Part shown: positions 49,576-61,849 of the stretch, piece by piece
Position numbering within the stretch: position 1 is the first letter of the stretch
Layout: every line of letters starts with the position of its first letter
Assembly (NCBI RefSeq): GCF_030272615.1
Contig: NC_081405.1
Location: 152,190,113-152,254,112, forward strand
Direction of reading: 5' to 3'
From: Cryptomeria japonica
Taxonomy: Eukaryota; Streptophyta; Pinopsida; Cupressales; Cupressaceae
Length of the DNA stretch: 64,000 nucleotides
The notes under the pieces: generated by a model
Told to the model about the DNA's origin: nothing
Database searches by the model: none
The model's input: only the letters and a program-made list of their open reading frames with translations
Program-made: the position numbers and the translations under genes

Positions 49576-50424
49576 GGCGAGCATAATCAAAATAATAACT
49601 AAAAAAATTCTTACATCCATTTTGATGAGTCAGATAGATGCATAGACCATCCCCTAATTATTCATCACTAACTACTCCACTTTCTTCATCACTTGACAAC
49701 TTTTTTCTTTTTGAGTATAATGATCACAATGGATTTGATTCACACATTTGTGCATAGTATTTTTCTTTTGGGCCCACATTTCTATTGAGGATATTAGACC
49801 TTTAGTTGACTATCATAGACAATAGTTTTAGTCTTTGATTCATGCACTTTTAAATGATCCTCAAATTTCTTTAGCTATTGTGGGTATTCCAAAATGGGAT
49901 GACCCAATAGACAAGGAGTATTCCTTTTTTTAAAGAATCACACATGAGATTTTGTACCTCTTTCCAAAGAAATAAAAAAAAATTGGTGCAAGTGGGTGTA
50001 CAACCCCAAATGTGTATTTTTTTGTCTCAACACAATGACACAAATAATAATCTTTTCCTTATTCATTGGTTTCATCCATAATAATTGCATAAACATGCCC
50101 TATATTGGATTGTGCCTTAATAATATTAATTCGATAAATAATACAAAAACACTATATAAAAATATAAACTATTGATTTTATTAAATAATTTATCAATAAT
50201 ATCTAGTTGAACTAAGTCTAAAATATAGGTGTATTCAATTGATGATTCCAACTCCATGAGTTGTACTTCTTGTACAAGTTGATACATCTAAAGTGGGTTT
50301 GAAGTTATAGCACACCATTCATTAACCTATTATTTTGAATCACTCATTAAAAGTAAAAATTTTAAATTGATACAAAATCACATCATCTGCCTCATAAGAT
50401 TAATCCTTGGACCTACATTTGAGC

Positions 50425-50860
50425 TTCTAAAATAGTGGAACTCACTTGATCTTATCAACGTACAATAATCTTAATATTTTACAATGTTAGTTTTACATAT
50501 CAACCAAAAAAAGCTACAAACTATAGAGTTTCCTTCATTACTTGGATCCATTGTAGAATCACACCAATCGATGATGGAAACTGCATCTTTCAACTTTTCA
50601 CTATCTTTGTACGTCAACTCTTCTTGTGTTGTGATTCTTTTAATACATGTTGCACCATCATGATCTCTTTGTATATGCTCAACCTTAGATAAATTTAATA
50701 TATGTTGAACATAACTCCTTATTTATTCTACTCAAAAAATATAACATCCATGAGTTATTAAATTATGATTCACAATTATCTAGACCGTATGATATGCTAA
50801 CCAAAGGTGATGTTCCTACTACTAAAATTTCCATAGAATATCTAAAACCAACCTTGTATG
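50425..50860 (-). repeat. Direct repeat copy B with an unidentified open frame
   Basis: Same sequence family as 49215-49575, about 1.2 kb away. On the minus strand, about 50700-50460, one frame stays open for around 80 codons with protein-like composition (LSKVEHIQRDHDGATCIKRI, then TTQEELTYKDSEKLKDAVS). I recognise no family; it could be part of a DNA transposon or other dispersed element that has been duplicated here. Confidence 0.6.
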
Positions 50861-51079
50861 AACTCTATAGAATATGTGTGATCATCAGCTACCATAAAAA
50901 TCTCCCTCAAAGTATTTATATCTTCCTCTTGTTAGGGTTTAGGTACAATCAACCTCCTTTAATTATTTCGTCCCCTGTTGTTATTTGTAATTTACCCATA
51001 AGAGGTGAAACCATTTAAACAATGGTAGTGAAATAACTCATGTGAAGGCAAAGTTATAGTTATCGTTTGTCCTCTAGGA

Positions 51080-51715
51080 AAAGGACAAAATAGCTAGGTG
51101 TCTCCTTTCGAATATCCTATTTTGAGGTGCTTGGACACTTGTCAGGATTTTTAAGTACATGTATGACAATTATGAGAGTCATCATGAGTCCCTATGACAA
51201 TATTTATGACAAAAGACTGCTATCTTGGTCTATAGGCAACCATATTGGCTAGATTCCTAGAGACAATTGTAATAAGCATTTGTAAGTGGCTCTATTAGGA
51301 GGTTGGCAGGGGATTTTTCTAGATGTTTTTTTGCATGTTGTTTTTTGATACCATGGTGGTATTCACTTCCAAGAGTTTCTATAAGTTTGGGCCTTGAGCT
51401 AGTGTTCTTCATCAAGTTTTGTTCGGTGTGTAAGTAACAAGGTGTTGTTGGATTTTACAGAGGTTTAGAAAGAACTGTATTGTTATTGTAATCTCTCATT
51501 AGATTAGTAATATAATCTCCTCTCTTTCTATGGTGGATTTTTTTCCTAAAAGGGTTTCTCCACGTATATTTGGTGTTGCATATGTTATTGTTTTCTCTTT
51601 CTATTCTTGATTTTGCAATCACATACATTAAGGGTTAATTTTTTAATTCAATTTTGCAATTACATTTGGTTTAAGTTCATATTGAAATCTTTTTTTACCT
51701 TGTTTTACAACACAT
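51080..51715 (+). repeat. Decayed Copia-type LTR
   Basis: Contains atggtggatttttttcctaa and aagggtttctccacgtat (about 51530-51570), the plus-strand form of the signature at 13872-13905, followed by tttggtgttgcatatgttat and gattttgcaatcacataca, which also parallel that LTR. A degenerate primer-like ctatactatcaag follows at about 51717. Start not resolved. Confidence 0.5.
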
Positions 51716-51729
51716 CTATACTATCAAGT

Positions 51730-54390
51730 GCACAAACTAATGTTATACGTATAAATATAGCAACCTAGGTGGAGATTGAGCCTCATTTTGTAGTTGTAAT
51801 GCATAATACTTTGTAAATTCTACAATTGAAATGATGGTATATAAAGAAATACAAATTTGCATAATGTGAATCGTAATTCAAACCATCGAGTTCTATGTGT
51901 ATGTCATGCATATCTATACACTATATTCTTTAAAAAATAGACATAAATTGATATGCAAGTACTTTTTCACTCACCACTTGACACTTTTTTTGTTTCTTTA
52001 CCATAATTTAGAATGTGTGCTAATGACTTATATTGTCAAAAGCCTACTCGTTCAATTTTAATTTTATTTTCATTCTCCTTGTGTACACAATCTCTCAAAT
52101 GTTGTAAACCACTACAACTATCACATGTTTCATTCAAACATATTTTCTTGTAAAATAATTGTCCATCTACTCTTTTATATAAAATATCATTGAAACGAAA
52201 CATTTTAACAATATAGGTGGAGCTTCTACCATACAATTCAAAATCTCATTAGTATGCAAATATATACATATATGTCAAAAATTATCATAGTGATTAGATA
52301 ATTCAACGTGGATATAACAAGCGTGTGTGTGAGAGAGAGAGTGATTTATTTTGACATAAAAGAGCTTTTACACTTCAATATCCCTTTGACTAATTTTTCT
52401 TTTAGGACACATTTCTACAAATTTAGAAAAAAAAGGTGTTTAGGTCATATCTAAAAGATCCTTTGGATGTGACTCACAATTGTTTACAACAATCTGTTTT
52501 TCACATCTCTTTGATTAGGTGCTACTCATGTTATTGTTATAGAATTTTTTATTACGAATTTGAACACTTTAACTATAACTTATCTTTTCATGGGAGTCTA
52601 CAATAAAATACCCATACTACATTGTGATTTAGGTCCTCAACTCTTTCATGCCTTCCAATGGCTTTCATTAGTATTTTTTACTTATTTTTAGTGTTTGACA
52701 ATTTATTTTCCTTATTAGATGAGATTTGTTTATTTTACTACTTACTATAATTTATGTAATTACATATTATGTAACATTACAATATTTGGTATGTGAGGTT
52801 GAACCCACTCTTTCATATGCATTGATTTTATTTTACAATATATTTTTCACTATTAGTTATTTGATGTTCTTAGGCCATGTATCTTCATTACGAGTCTAAA
52901 CTTAATATTTCTTTTCATTTCAACAAACAATTTATATCTTTATGTTTAATTTATATCTTAATTTAAAATATTTTTAATATTCTATTAACATTTCTTCTAC
53001 AAGCACATTTAGGAACCTTATCAACCACTAATTTTAATATGTTTCAAAATCAATTTCAGTTAAACACAAGTTTTTTATAGAAAATTCTAGGTTTTCTCAA
53101 TAACAAACTTACTTCATTACATAAATTTATTTAATTTCATAAATTTGGTTCATATTTAATATTTGACATATTTATTGTGCTTTTGATTAGTTGATTAGTT
53201 GATGGAACGTCATCATATATTAATTCAATTGGTGTTTGAGGAAATTGATGAATTTTATATTAAGATGGCAAAGAGAACATGCCTTCAACTCCAAGATCCA
53301 ATCTCTTAAATTCATTATGTTTTTTCTTTCATTGCCTTTGTTTCATTGAATTCTTCTCGTTTATGCCTTAAATAGATGCATCATGATCTAATTGAATTGG
53401 AAAACTTGATGTCTTCATCTATTAAAATCACATTATTATTTTCATGCTATTGTCTCATTCATTCTCTTTTTTCACATTCTCATCTTCATGCTCTTTCAGT
53501 CTTGGAGTCTTTGGTCATTTCATTAGCATGATATTGAATTATATGTGTCACAAATTTGTGTGTAATTGCGATGATGAGTAAGACGTGGATATTCAACTCT
53601 AAATAACACATAGATATTAATACAATCATGCTATAATAAAGAATAAAACCATTTTTCAAGAGATTTATTGCACAATGAAAACCACCAACACATCACCATA
53701 AGATCACAATGAACAAAAATAAAGATGCATATGAATCATATAAAGACATTCTCTTTTATAGACAAAATTTATTTGTGATATAAGTATGTTAGGTACCATG
53801 CAATAGTCATTTTAGGAAAACTAGATACTTGGATAGAATTGGGGTGAGATTCCAAAAAAATTCTTGGATGATGAGATGAGGTATGGTACTAGTGATACTA
53901 CAATCAATATTGGTTGTGTTATGGGTGGGATAAAATGGTGGAAGGGGTTTAAAATCATTCTATTGTCCATTACATAGCTTGAGAAATTATTTGATAACAA
54001 GATATTATGAACATTTGCATATCATATTGTCAAAGTTATTGGTGTTTAGGAAATAGAATTTGATAAAGGATGTTACTAACAAACAAACTAAGGTCTAATT
54101 ATTGTTGTAGGTATTGAACCAATTTTGAGCATAATATTTTAATATTTTGAGAATAAAAACATAAATAAAAAATAATTTTGTGATTTCCTTTAGGAATTTG
54201 ACAGAGTGATCTCCAAGGTTGTCATTATTATCATAATAGACCTAAAATTTATTCATACTAGGTATCTCTACATTTTCATGAACTTCACTTTCATTATTAA
54301 TTATGAATGCATAGAACATATTAGGGAATGGCTGAAATATGGTTGATAGGGTTAATTTTGCAAAGGTTTTGATTGATACATTAGATGGAT
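51730..54390. other. No gene seen
   Basis: Strongly AT-rich sequence with a short (GA)n run near 52330. Frames are short and composition-driven. I find no domain, RNA gene or bounded element. Confidence 0.45.
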
Positions 54391-54399
54391 AGGGCTAGC

Positions 54400-55690
54400 T
54401 AGGTTGAAAATTGAGATATGATATAAAGAAAGATTTTATTGGTGAATATGGTAGACTGGGTATAAGGGAAGGATAGATAAGGAAGAGATAGGAATAGGGT
54501 AATAGGATGAACTATGATGATGTGATAGGATATGTGTCCGAAGAGATAATGGAAAATAAAGACAATTATGATTGGGTGATGAAATTGGATTAGGAGAGGA
54601 AAATGGATCATATGATTAGCTAGGAGGAAATAATGAGTTAGAGTGTGACAGGGAAATTATAATAGGACAAGATTAAGAGGGTATCATGGGCATATAGTGA
54701 ATGAAGAGGTGATAATGATATGAGACTAAAATAGGATAATGTAACAAGAGCAAGAGGATATAATGAAACATAAGGTGAAATAAAAGAGGGTATTTAGGAA
54801 TAGGAATAAAAGGGGATAATGGAACGCACAATAGACTAGTAGAGATTAATGTGATGGGTCAACATGGAATAATATAATATAGGGTAAAATATTTGGGGTT
54901 AATGGTTGGGATTAGGATGGAATAATATAACCTAGGGTGAGTTATGAGGTGTCTAGGGTCTGAATATAGGACATGAAGTGGGCATTTTAGGTGTGTGGTA
55001 GTGATGGAGAAGAGATTCAATCAATAATGAGTAGAAGGAAAGGTTTCTTATAAGGATATAGGTATATGATGAAATGTGGAGGGAGGTGGTATCAATTAGA
55101 AGGGATAATTGGACAAGACCAAGAGGGATAATAAAGCGTAGGCTAGAATAAGAGAGGGTACAATGAGATGAGCATAGAAGGGGAGAATGGAACATAGAAT
55201 GGACTAATAGAGATTAGTTAGATGAGCTATAAGGGGATCATAAAGCATAGGCTAAACTATTAGAGGTTAGTGGGATGGGAATATTAAGAGGGAATAAAGG
55301 AACATACAGTAAATTAGGAGAAGATAATGGGACAATACCAAGAGGGGATAACAGAAGATATGGTAAAATTAGAGAGGGTAATGGAATGGGAATAAAAGTG
55401 GATAATAGAACACACGATGGACTAGTAGAGATTAATAAAATGAGCTAGGATGGGATAATGAAACACATGGTGAACTATTAGAGGTTAGTGGAATGGTTTT
55501 ATGAGGGAATAATATAATATAGGATGAATTAGGAAATGTCTAGAGTATAAGGTGTGTAATAGTAATGGAGTTTAGAGAGCTAGTCAATAAAGAGCAAAAG
55601 GAAATTGTCTTTTAAGGGTATGCACATATGATGAAATGTGGAGGGAAGTGGTATAATATAGAAGAAGGTGTGAGAGGGTGGTCTATATGA
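54400..55690. repeat. Purine-rich degenerate tandem repeat (~220 bp units, ~560 bp higher order)
   Basis: Strings of the type gataatggaac, gactagtagagattaat and gaggttagtgggatgg recur throughout. The marker gact(a)gtagagattaa is found near 54834, 55202 and 55422. The pair gtgtgtggtagtgatgga (~54992) and gtgtgtaatagtaatgga (~55551) and the pair atgatgaaatgtggaggga (~55067 and ~55628) are both about 560 bp apart. Frames on the minus strand reflect the pyrimidine strand only. Confidence 0.7.
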
Positions 55691-55699
55691 TATAAAATA

Positions 55700-57319
55700 G
55701 ATAAAATATGTATGATTGTAAGAAAGGAATAATGAGGTGGACATCAAATGGTTAATATATTTAAGATCTCATCTAAATAAATATGCTATCCTCTAATAGA
55801 TATAGAAAAGAAGACATCATGGACATCATGGTAGATTCCTCGAAATATGAGTAATCCAAATTACATGTCCTATACACTTTGTCTTTGTTTAAAGTATATG
55901 TTGAGTGAGGATACAAGTGATAAGTTCTGGGATATTGGAGGTAAGAGTTAACTTTGTCGAAGGGATGAGGTATCCTAAAAATGAGCATGAAAGAAACTAT
56001 GTGGTAGATGATTTTCCACTATGATCTAACAACACATATATGCATGTTTGAGTGGGAAGTGATCTATTTACATGGATATAATAGATCATTCAATGATGTT
56101 CTTTGTGTGCCTTAACTCTCAACCAATATCCTTTCTATATATCAAATCACACATGGTTGAATAGGAAGGGTTTTTGAGTTCACACCAAATTATATAATCA
56201 TTTGATATTGTAATAATAAAGATATTATTGTAGTTGGGGAGTTTGATCACCAATAGTGAGTGTAAACCTTCTCACATTTTTCTCCTGTTGTTCCTTCAAT
56301 TGATGCATACACTATGGTGTCTAGTGTGCACACTTTTGAGGATATTAACATTTTAATCTTGGATTTCTTCCACCTTATGAGGTTCTAGAGACATGTGTAA
56401 ATATTGCATCTCCTTCATCTATTGTTACATGTATTGATTCATTTGTTGCCATAGTTTAAGCTTTGTGATTTAGAGTAGCAAGATCACACCATCATCTATA
56501 GATGGCTATGTGGGATGGTCACTTGATAGACATTTTAGGTTTGTTTATAGAGTCTCACACTTCAAATTTGGGAGACACCATTGATCACATCCATCTTCTC
56601 TTTGATTGATAAAATATTCCTTTAGTTGTTGTGAGGGAACACTCTAACTCTCTTATTCATTATCTACAGGATCATTCTTCATAGTTTGATATGAGTGTAG
56701 ATAATTTTGAGCATCATTTAAAGGTCTCTTTATCTTCAGAGGAAGTATATTTTTCTTCAGAAAATGTTCTATATTATTTTCCAATATATTCTAGACTTTC
56801 ATATTCATCAATGAGACCTAGAATGATTTACTGGATGGTGGTAGCATTAGACATCGACATGGAATCACTTGAGTAGAGTTTAGAGACACCTTACTTCATC
56901 CTTCTCCCATTATATTCATTTCAAGAATGGGAATACATCCTGCATACCATCTTGGTTTTGTCTCTTCCTAAGGGTGAGAACATTGTTTGATAAGATTGGA
57001 TCATCTTCAACATTTAGTTTCAAAAATCTAACATTATCTCAAGAGACTTGACATTGAGGAGAGTGCATGATCCCTCTTCTACTCTATATGGGTGAACTTT
57101 TTTTCTTACATGGGACTTTTTCCATCTCATAGTTCATTGAGAGCATTTTGTTTTTGTCTCTCTTATGAGGATGATTTTGTCACATTGGGTTTTCTCCTTT
57201 TCTCTATCTGTGAGAGATTATATTGCATTGCATGTGTACATGGGTACCTAACATGGCCTAGTAGTCGGGAACCATCCTGCATTATTTGCATTTGTGTAAG
57301 TTCTTACTAAGTTTTACTT
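55700..57319. other. No recognised gene
   Basis: AT-rich sequence. It leads into a polypurine tract at 57320-57335, so it should be the 3' interior of an LTR element, but I could not identify RNase H or other pol motifs. Confidence 0.35.
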
Positions 57320-57335
57320 AAGTGGGGGGTATCGA

Positions 57336-57775
57336 TGTTAAATGGGTGTTTTCCCTAGCTAGTTCGTCAGTTAGGTCCTCTTTGTTAGTGTAAACAGAGT
57401 TGCTATATAACTAACTAGCTAATAACATTTCTAGGATCAACCATACTTAGTTTAATTTTACTTAGTATTTTTCATGATTTTTAGTCACTTCATATCATGG
57501 AGACATGTATCCTCATCACTTGAGACACCTATTATATGCATACTTTCCACATTCTCACACACTTGTCAAGTGAGCTCACAAGTGTTGCATTATAGGAGGG
57601 GTAGTCAAAGTTTCACTCCTACCTTATCACCTCTGCATGATTGCCTATATATACATTGTTGATCATTGTATCATATGCTCTTCATTTTTAAATGATATAC
57701 ATATTATTGTGCTTATTTTTCTTCATTTGCAAAACGTTATCAATTCATGCTTTAAGATCTTGGCTAATCCCAACA
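57336..57775 (+). repeat. 440-bp Copia-type LTR flanked by polypurine tract and primer site
   Basis: Runs from TGTTAAATGGG to CCCAACA. It is preceded directly by aagtggggggtatcga (57320-57335), a polypurine tract, and followed directly by tggtatcaaagtc (57776-57788), an initiator-Met primer site. A TATA-like ctatatatacat is near 57642-57653. Having both signals means it can be read as the 3' LTR of an element on its left and the 5' LTR of one on its right. Confidence 0.7.
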
Positions 57776-57788
57776 TGGTATCAAAGTC

Positions 57789-58918
57789 ATGAACACACAT
57801 TCCTTCCCATATTGTGACTATTACACATACTCTAGCATTTAAGCATCAAGGAACCAAATGAACTATGTCATTGTGTCCATAAGGCTCAAGAAACGAAAAA
57901 ATACCTTCTATTTTATTAAATTTAATTTTTTTTTTTCAATTTTTTTATCACTCACCTATGTATGGAAAAGAATAATTTATGAAAATTGGTTTGAATCACC
58001 CTCTATCCATCTTTCATTTTTGGTGGACAAATTGTTTCTATGTATATTGGGCCTACATTGGCCTATTTTCAAGGTATAACAATATTGATTTGTTCAACTT
58101 TTGGCCCTAATCTAGTTGTTGTCAACACTTCCCCACCATGATAATTTCACCAGAAGGGAAGGTTCACAACTAGTTGATTGTCACTCCCACCAACAATGGC
58201 TCCTTTGGAATTTTTTGCAAGAATGGTTGTTGAAGAAGAAGAAATGCTACCTTGACTCCACCAACGACATAGTCAAGGCAAGGAAAAGCACAAGAGGACA
58301 ATTGAAATAGCAATGCACCTCCTCCTCTCGGCCTTGTGCAATGAGTTCATGGTTGGTTATTTTTAAATGAATACCAAAGGTGGATTTGCATTTGTGGCTT
58401 GAAATTTTTATTAATCTCTATAGAATGTGTTTCACGGGTAGCAACCAACACATAGAAGGTCTTGGGTTTTTCATCCTACAGAAAAATTAAAGCACTAGTT
58501 TAATCCCATCATAAGATTTGTTGGTGTTGAGTTTTTCACATACCTATTTGACAAGGTGGCCTCTTTCTCCAAAACCTTTCTTGGTTATTTTGCATGCCCC
58601 ATACCCCCTATTGAACTAGTCTATATTTTTTCACATTTATTTCCACATGGCCTTATCCTATAGTGAATTCCCCTATGTTGTCACTCAACTCCCGTGCCTA
58701 AGTCCACAACACCATTTTGGTAAATAGGCACCAACTCTTGTTGGACCAAGTCAATACAAATCTACAAGTGGACTTTGAATAGGCATCTTAAAATTTGTAC
58801 CATTATTATCAACTACCATTTTTATGTAGAAATTTATGTAACTTGTTAACTAGCTAGTAGTTTAGTCTAACCATCTAAATTTTGTAAAAGTGTTTGCAAG
58901 GGGGATGTGGGGTTCTTT
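57789..58918 (+). other. Short decayed LTR-element interior
   Basis: Sequence after the primer site with no clear gag domain. A frame at 58116-58310 is Lys/Trp-rich but unassigned. The segment ends in a purine-rich tract gcaagggggatgtgggg (58898-58914) just before the next LTR, which belongs to a different family. Confidence 0.35.
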
Positions 58919-60080
58919 TGTTGGCATTTTTGATGTTTATGTTGTGATTGTTATTGATGGACACACACTTGCATTGAGATCTCCTTTATATGTATGAGTT
59001 AGAGCACAACCAATATTTGTTCCAACCGGTATGTTGTATTATAGTCTTTAGACTATTGGTGTTTTGCAGAATGTGTTTCCCGATCTAAAGCGGCATGTTG
59101 ACCCCAAGCGGTTCATGGATCCCAAGTGGTACAAAGGATTAAAGCAGCATAACACATTTTTACTAGTCTTCATTTTTGTCAAACCGGCAACTGGCATTTT
59201 ATATGAACCGGTAATACTCTGTGATGAGTTACCAACCGGCATTTTGTGATGAGTTACCATCCACCGATTGTTTGACGATGCCGACACCTAAACGGTGCTT
59301 TTTGTGTCATGGTACCAAGTATGTTCGGGCTCATTGAACCTAGGAAATTGTTATATAATCCTATTCGACCGACATGAAATCAGATTCCTTTATAAGGACA
59401 TCATGTCTAGGGTTTTAGGTTGTTGATGTGGTTGTAGAAAAATTTTATGTTTTTGCTAGGGTTTAAGGTGGTTGAGGAGTTGGAGAGAATATGAATGTGT
59501 ATAAGACTGAAGTAATGTTGGAGTGCATTAGGAATGAGCTATCAAGGATCTAACCAAGCACTCTGTGCTACTAGCTAGATCAAACACTTGTTGATTACTC
59601 ACATCTTTGACAAGTCTGTAACCCTTAACAGAGTAGGCCCAAAAGCCTTTTGTAAATCCTCTAACAAGGTGGTTCACATCTGTGGATCTAAAATCCTCTA
59701 GTAAGGTAGTCTTTAATTGGACTTATCTCCTAATACAGATTGAGATTCCTAACAGGGTTTGTTCTGGTAAAGAACATTGTAAGACCTTAACCGGTCTAAC
59801 CTTAACTGATCTGGTTCCTATTCTGCAGAATGTTACTTGTGAGTTCCATCTCACCGTGGTTTTTCCCATTTGGGTTTCAACATCAAAATCTCTTGTGTTA
59901 TGGTGTTTTTGCTTCTATGGGTGAATGCATTATTAGCTATCTGGTTTGCATGTGTGTTAACCGGTTTGTCTGCTAAACTGTTTTATCGGTTTACTATCAG
60001 TCTTGCAAAGTGTTTAAGTGCAGAGATTTTTGGCATACTAATTCACCCCTCCCCCTCTTAGTATTCATCAATTACTATCA
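58919..60080 (+). repeat. 5' LTR of the right-end Copia-type element (1162 bp)
   Basis: Starts TGTTGGCATTTTTG and ends ATTACTATCA. Before the end it has attcacccctccccctctta, and at about 59852-59878 ccgtggtttttcccatttgg. These are the reverse-orientation equivalents of features in the 22.0 and 27.8 kb LTRs, which start TGTTGGCATT and end AGAACTATCA on their coding strand, so the families are related. No initiator-Met primer site follows; instead the coiled-coil coding region begins within about 50 bp. Confidence 0.75.
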
Positions 60081-60099
60081 AATCCTGCCTTTCTATAAG

Positions 60100-61280
60100 T
60101 TTAACCACTTGAAAAGAGATATGGGGGAATAATCTATAAGGGAACTTACACATCGGCTCACTCAGTCTGAGCAAGCCTATGATGATCTTATGGTCAAATA
60201 CAAGGCATCTCAAGCAAAAAGGAGAGAATATGCTGAAAAGCTGATGGAGCTATCTGAAAATAGTTCTTTAGATGAAGGAGACATGGAAGCCCTAATTGCA
60301 GAAGTAAATAAATTGAATGAATCAAACTCCAACCTGAGAAAGGAGCTGGAAGGACTGACTATCTAAATGTGTCAAGAGCTTGAGAAATGGAGGAAAGCTG
60401 AAGATCTGGTGAAAGAAAGAGATCATGAGATCTCCAAGCTAAAACAAGAGATCAGTGCCCTAACTGCTCAACTCCATGCGAGCAAAGTGGAAAAGGAAGA
60501 TATGCAAGGAGAACTGAACATTACCATCTCTTAGAATGAAAACCTATTGGAAACAAATGCTGCTATTTCCAAAGAACTCTCTGAGTCAAAGGAAATACTT
60601 GCTAAGTTTAACAAGAGTACTATCAAGCTAGAGCAAAAGCTTGAATCTGCCAAACCAGTCAAGAATACCAATGGACTTGGTTATTCCGGTCATGAGGAAG
60701 GTGAGACCTCTAGTACAAATGTTGGAACGTCAAAGAAACAACTGGCATCAAAGGATAAAGATAAGCAAAAGTTTAAACCTGTTTGCTTCAACTGTCTTAA
60801 AGAAGGACATACTGCAAATGTGTGTAGGAGTAAGGCTTACAACAATTTTCCTTATTTCCTAAATGATAAGCCTAGATCCTATAGATTCAATGGTAATTAT
60901 TATGCATGCAACAAGTATGGGCATAGAGCATCTGAATGCAGGTCAGTTATGAACAACATTGATAGATATCCTCAGAGGACCCAAGGATCTGGTCCTGAAC
61001 CTTTTGTGAATCGGAATCACAACTGGTTTAATGCCTTCAATCATCAGCAAAGAAGCAGTGGCTATCAAGCGGCAACCGGATGGCGATCAAACTATATGGT
61101 CTATCATGGTCATGGTCACACTACTGCAACATGCAGAAGGAAGAATGGAAACATGAACAATGGATCTTGGAGAGCACCTGGATTGGTTTGCTATCACTGC
61201 AACAAACCAGGTCACATTGCCAAATTTTGTAGATCAAGAAAGAACATATCTAATGATATACCAGTCACTCCGGAATGAAA
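60100..61280 (+). mobile_element. Coiled-coil plus zinc-knuckle gag-like region of LTR element
   Basis: The first part (60130-60680) encodes Glu/Lys/Leu-rich heptad sequence typical of a coiled coil (ELSESKEILAKFNKSTIKLE). It is followed by a Ser/Thr/Lys linker and four zinc-knuckle-like modules between about 60780 and 61235, the first as CFNCLKEGHTANVC and the last as CYHCNKPGHIAKFC. Zinc knuckles bind nucleic acid and coiled coils mediate self-association, both common in gag proteins. Standard Copia gag N-terminal sequence, as seen at 27.7 kb, is not present. It is a fossil with a few breaks. It closely resembles the knuckle cluster at 435-1000. Confidence 0.7.
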
Positions 61281-61845
61281 CATTGATGTTGACACTGTTC
61301 AAGCGAACATGAACAAAACCTGGAAGAAGAAACCAGCAGTGTTACAAGAGGAACCGGTTTCTGCACCTAGTGTGGAAATCATAGAACCGGCAAACTAAGC
61401 TTGAGAAAAAGCTTAAGGGGAGCAAACGGTGAAATGTTTCAAATTCCCAGTTTATATCGATAAAAGACCTTAACCAGTATGTGATACCTTTCGTTTGGCA
61501 GAAGACTGGAAACGGTAAAAAAGTAAATTAGGGTTTACGCCCTAATGGAGGAGCATTAATGATGGTAGGTGAGGAATATGCTTAAAAGCATTTTTCAAAT
61601 CATTTCTCACTATTAGTTTTTGAGTGAAGAAAATTTTTCAAAGAGAAGAGCGACGAAAAGGCAATTTGAGCTGAGATTTTGAGAAATTGAGAAACCATGA
61701 AGGAGATTCAAATTCAAACTGCAAATGGTCAAGTAGAGAACACAAAGCAATGATTTAGCAACTGATGGAGTGTGAAGTGAAGGAGAATCTACAAGCCCTA
61801 AATTCATGTGTTTCAAAAGGTATTTCTTGAGTTCTTAAAATTTCT
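61281..61845 (+). other. Spacer between gag-like and accessory coding regions
   Basis: About 560 bp with aagcttgagaaaaagcttaa near 61396-61415, tagggtttacgccctaatgg near 61529-61548, and no sustained coding potential. It may act as an untranslated leader for the accessory region that starts at about 61850. Confidence 0.4.
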
Positions 61846-61849
61846 ATCA

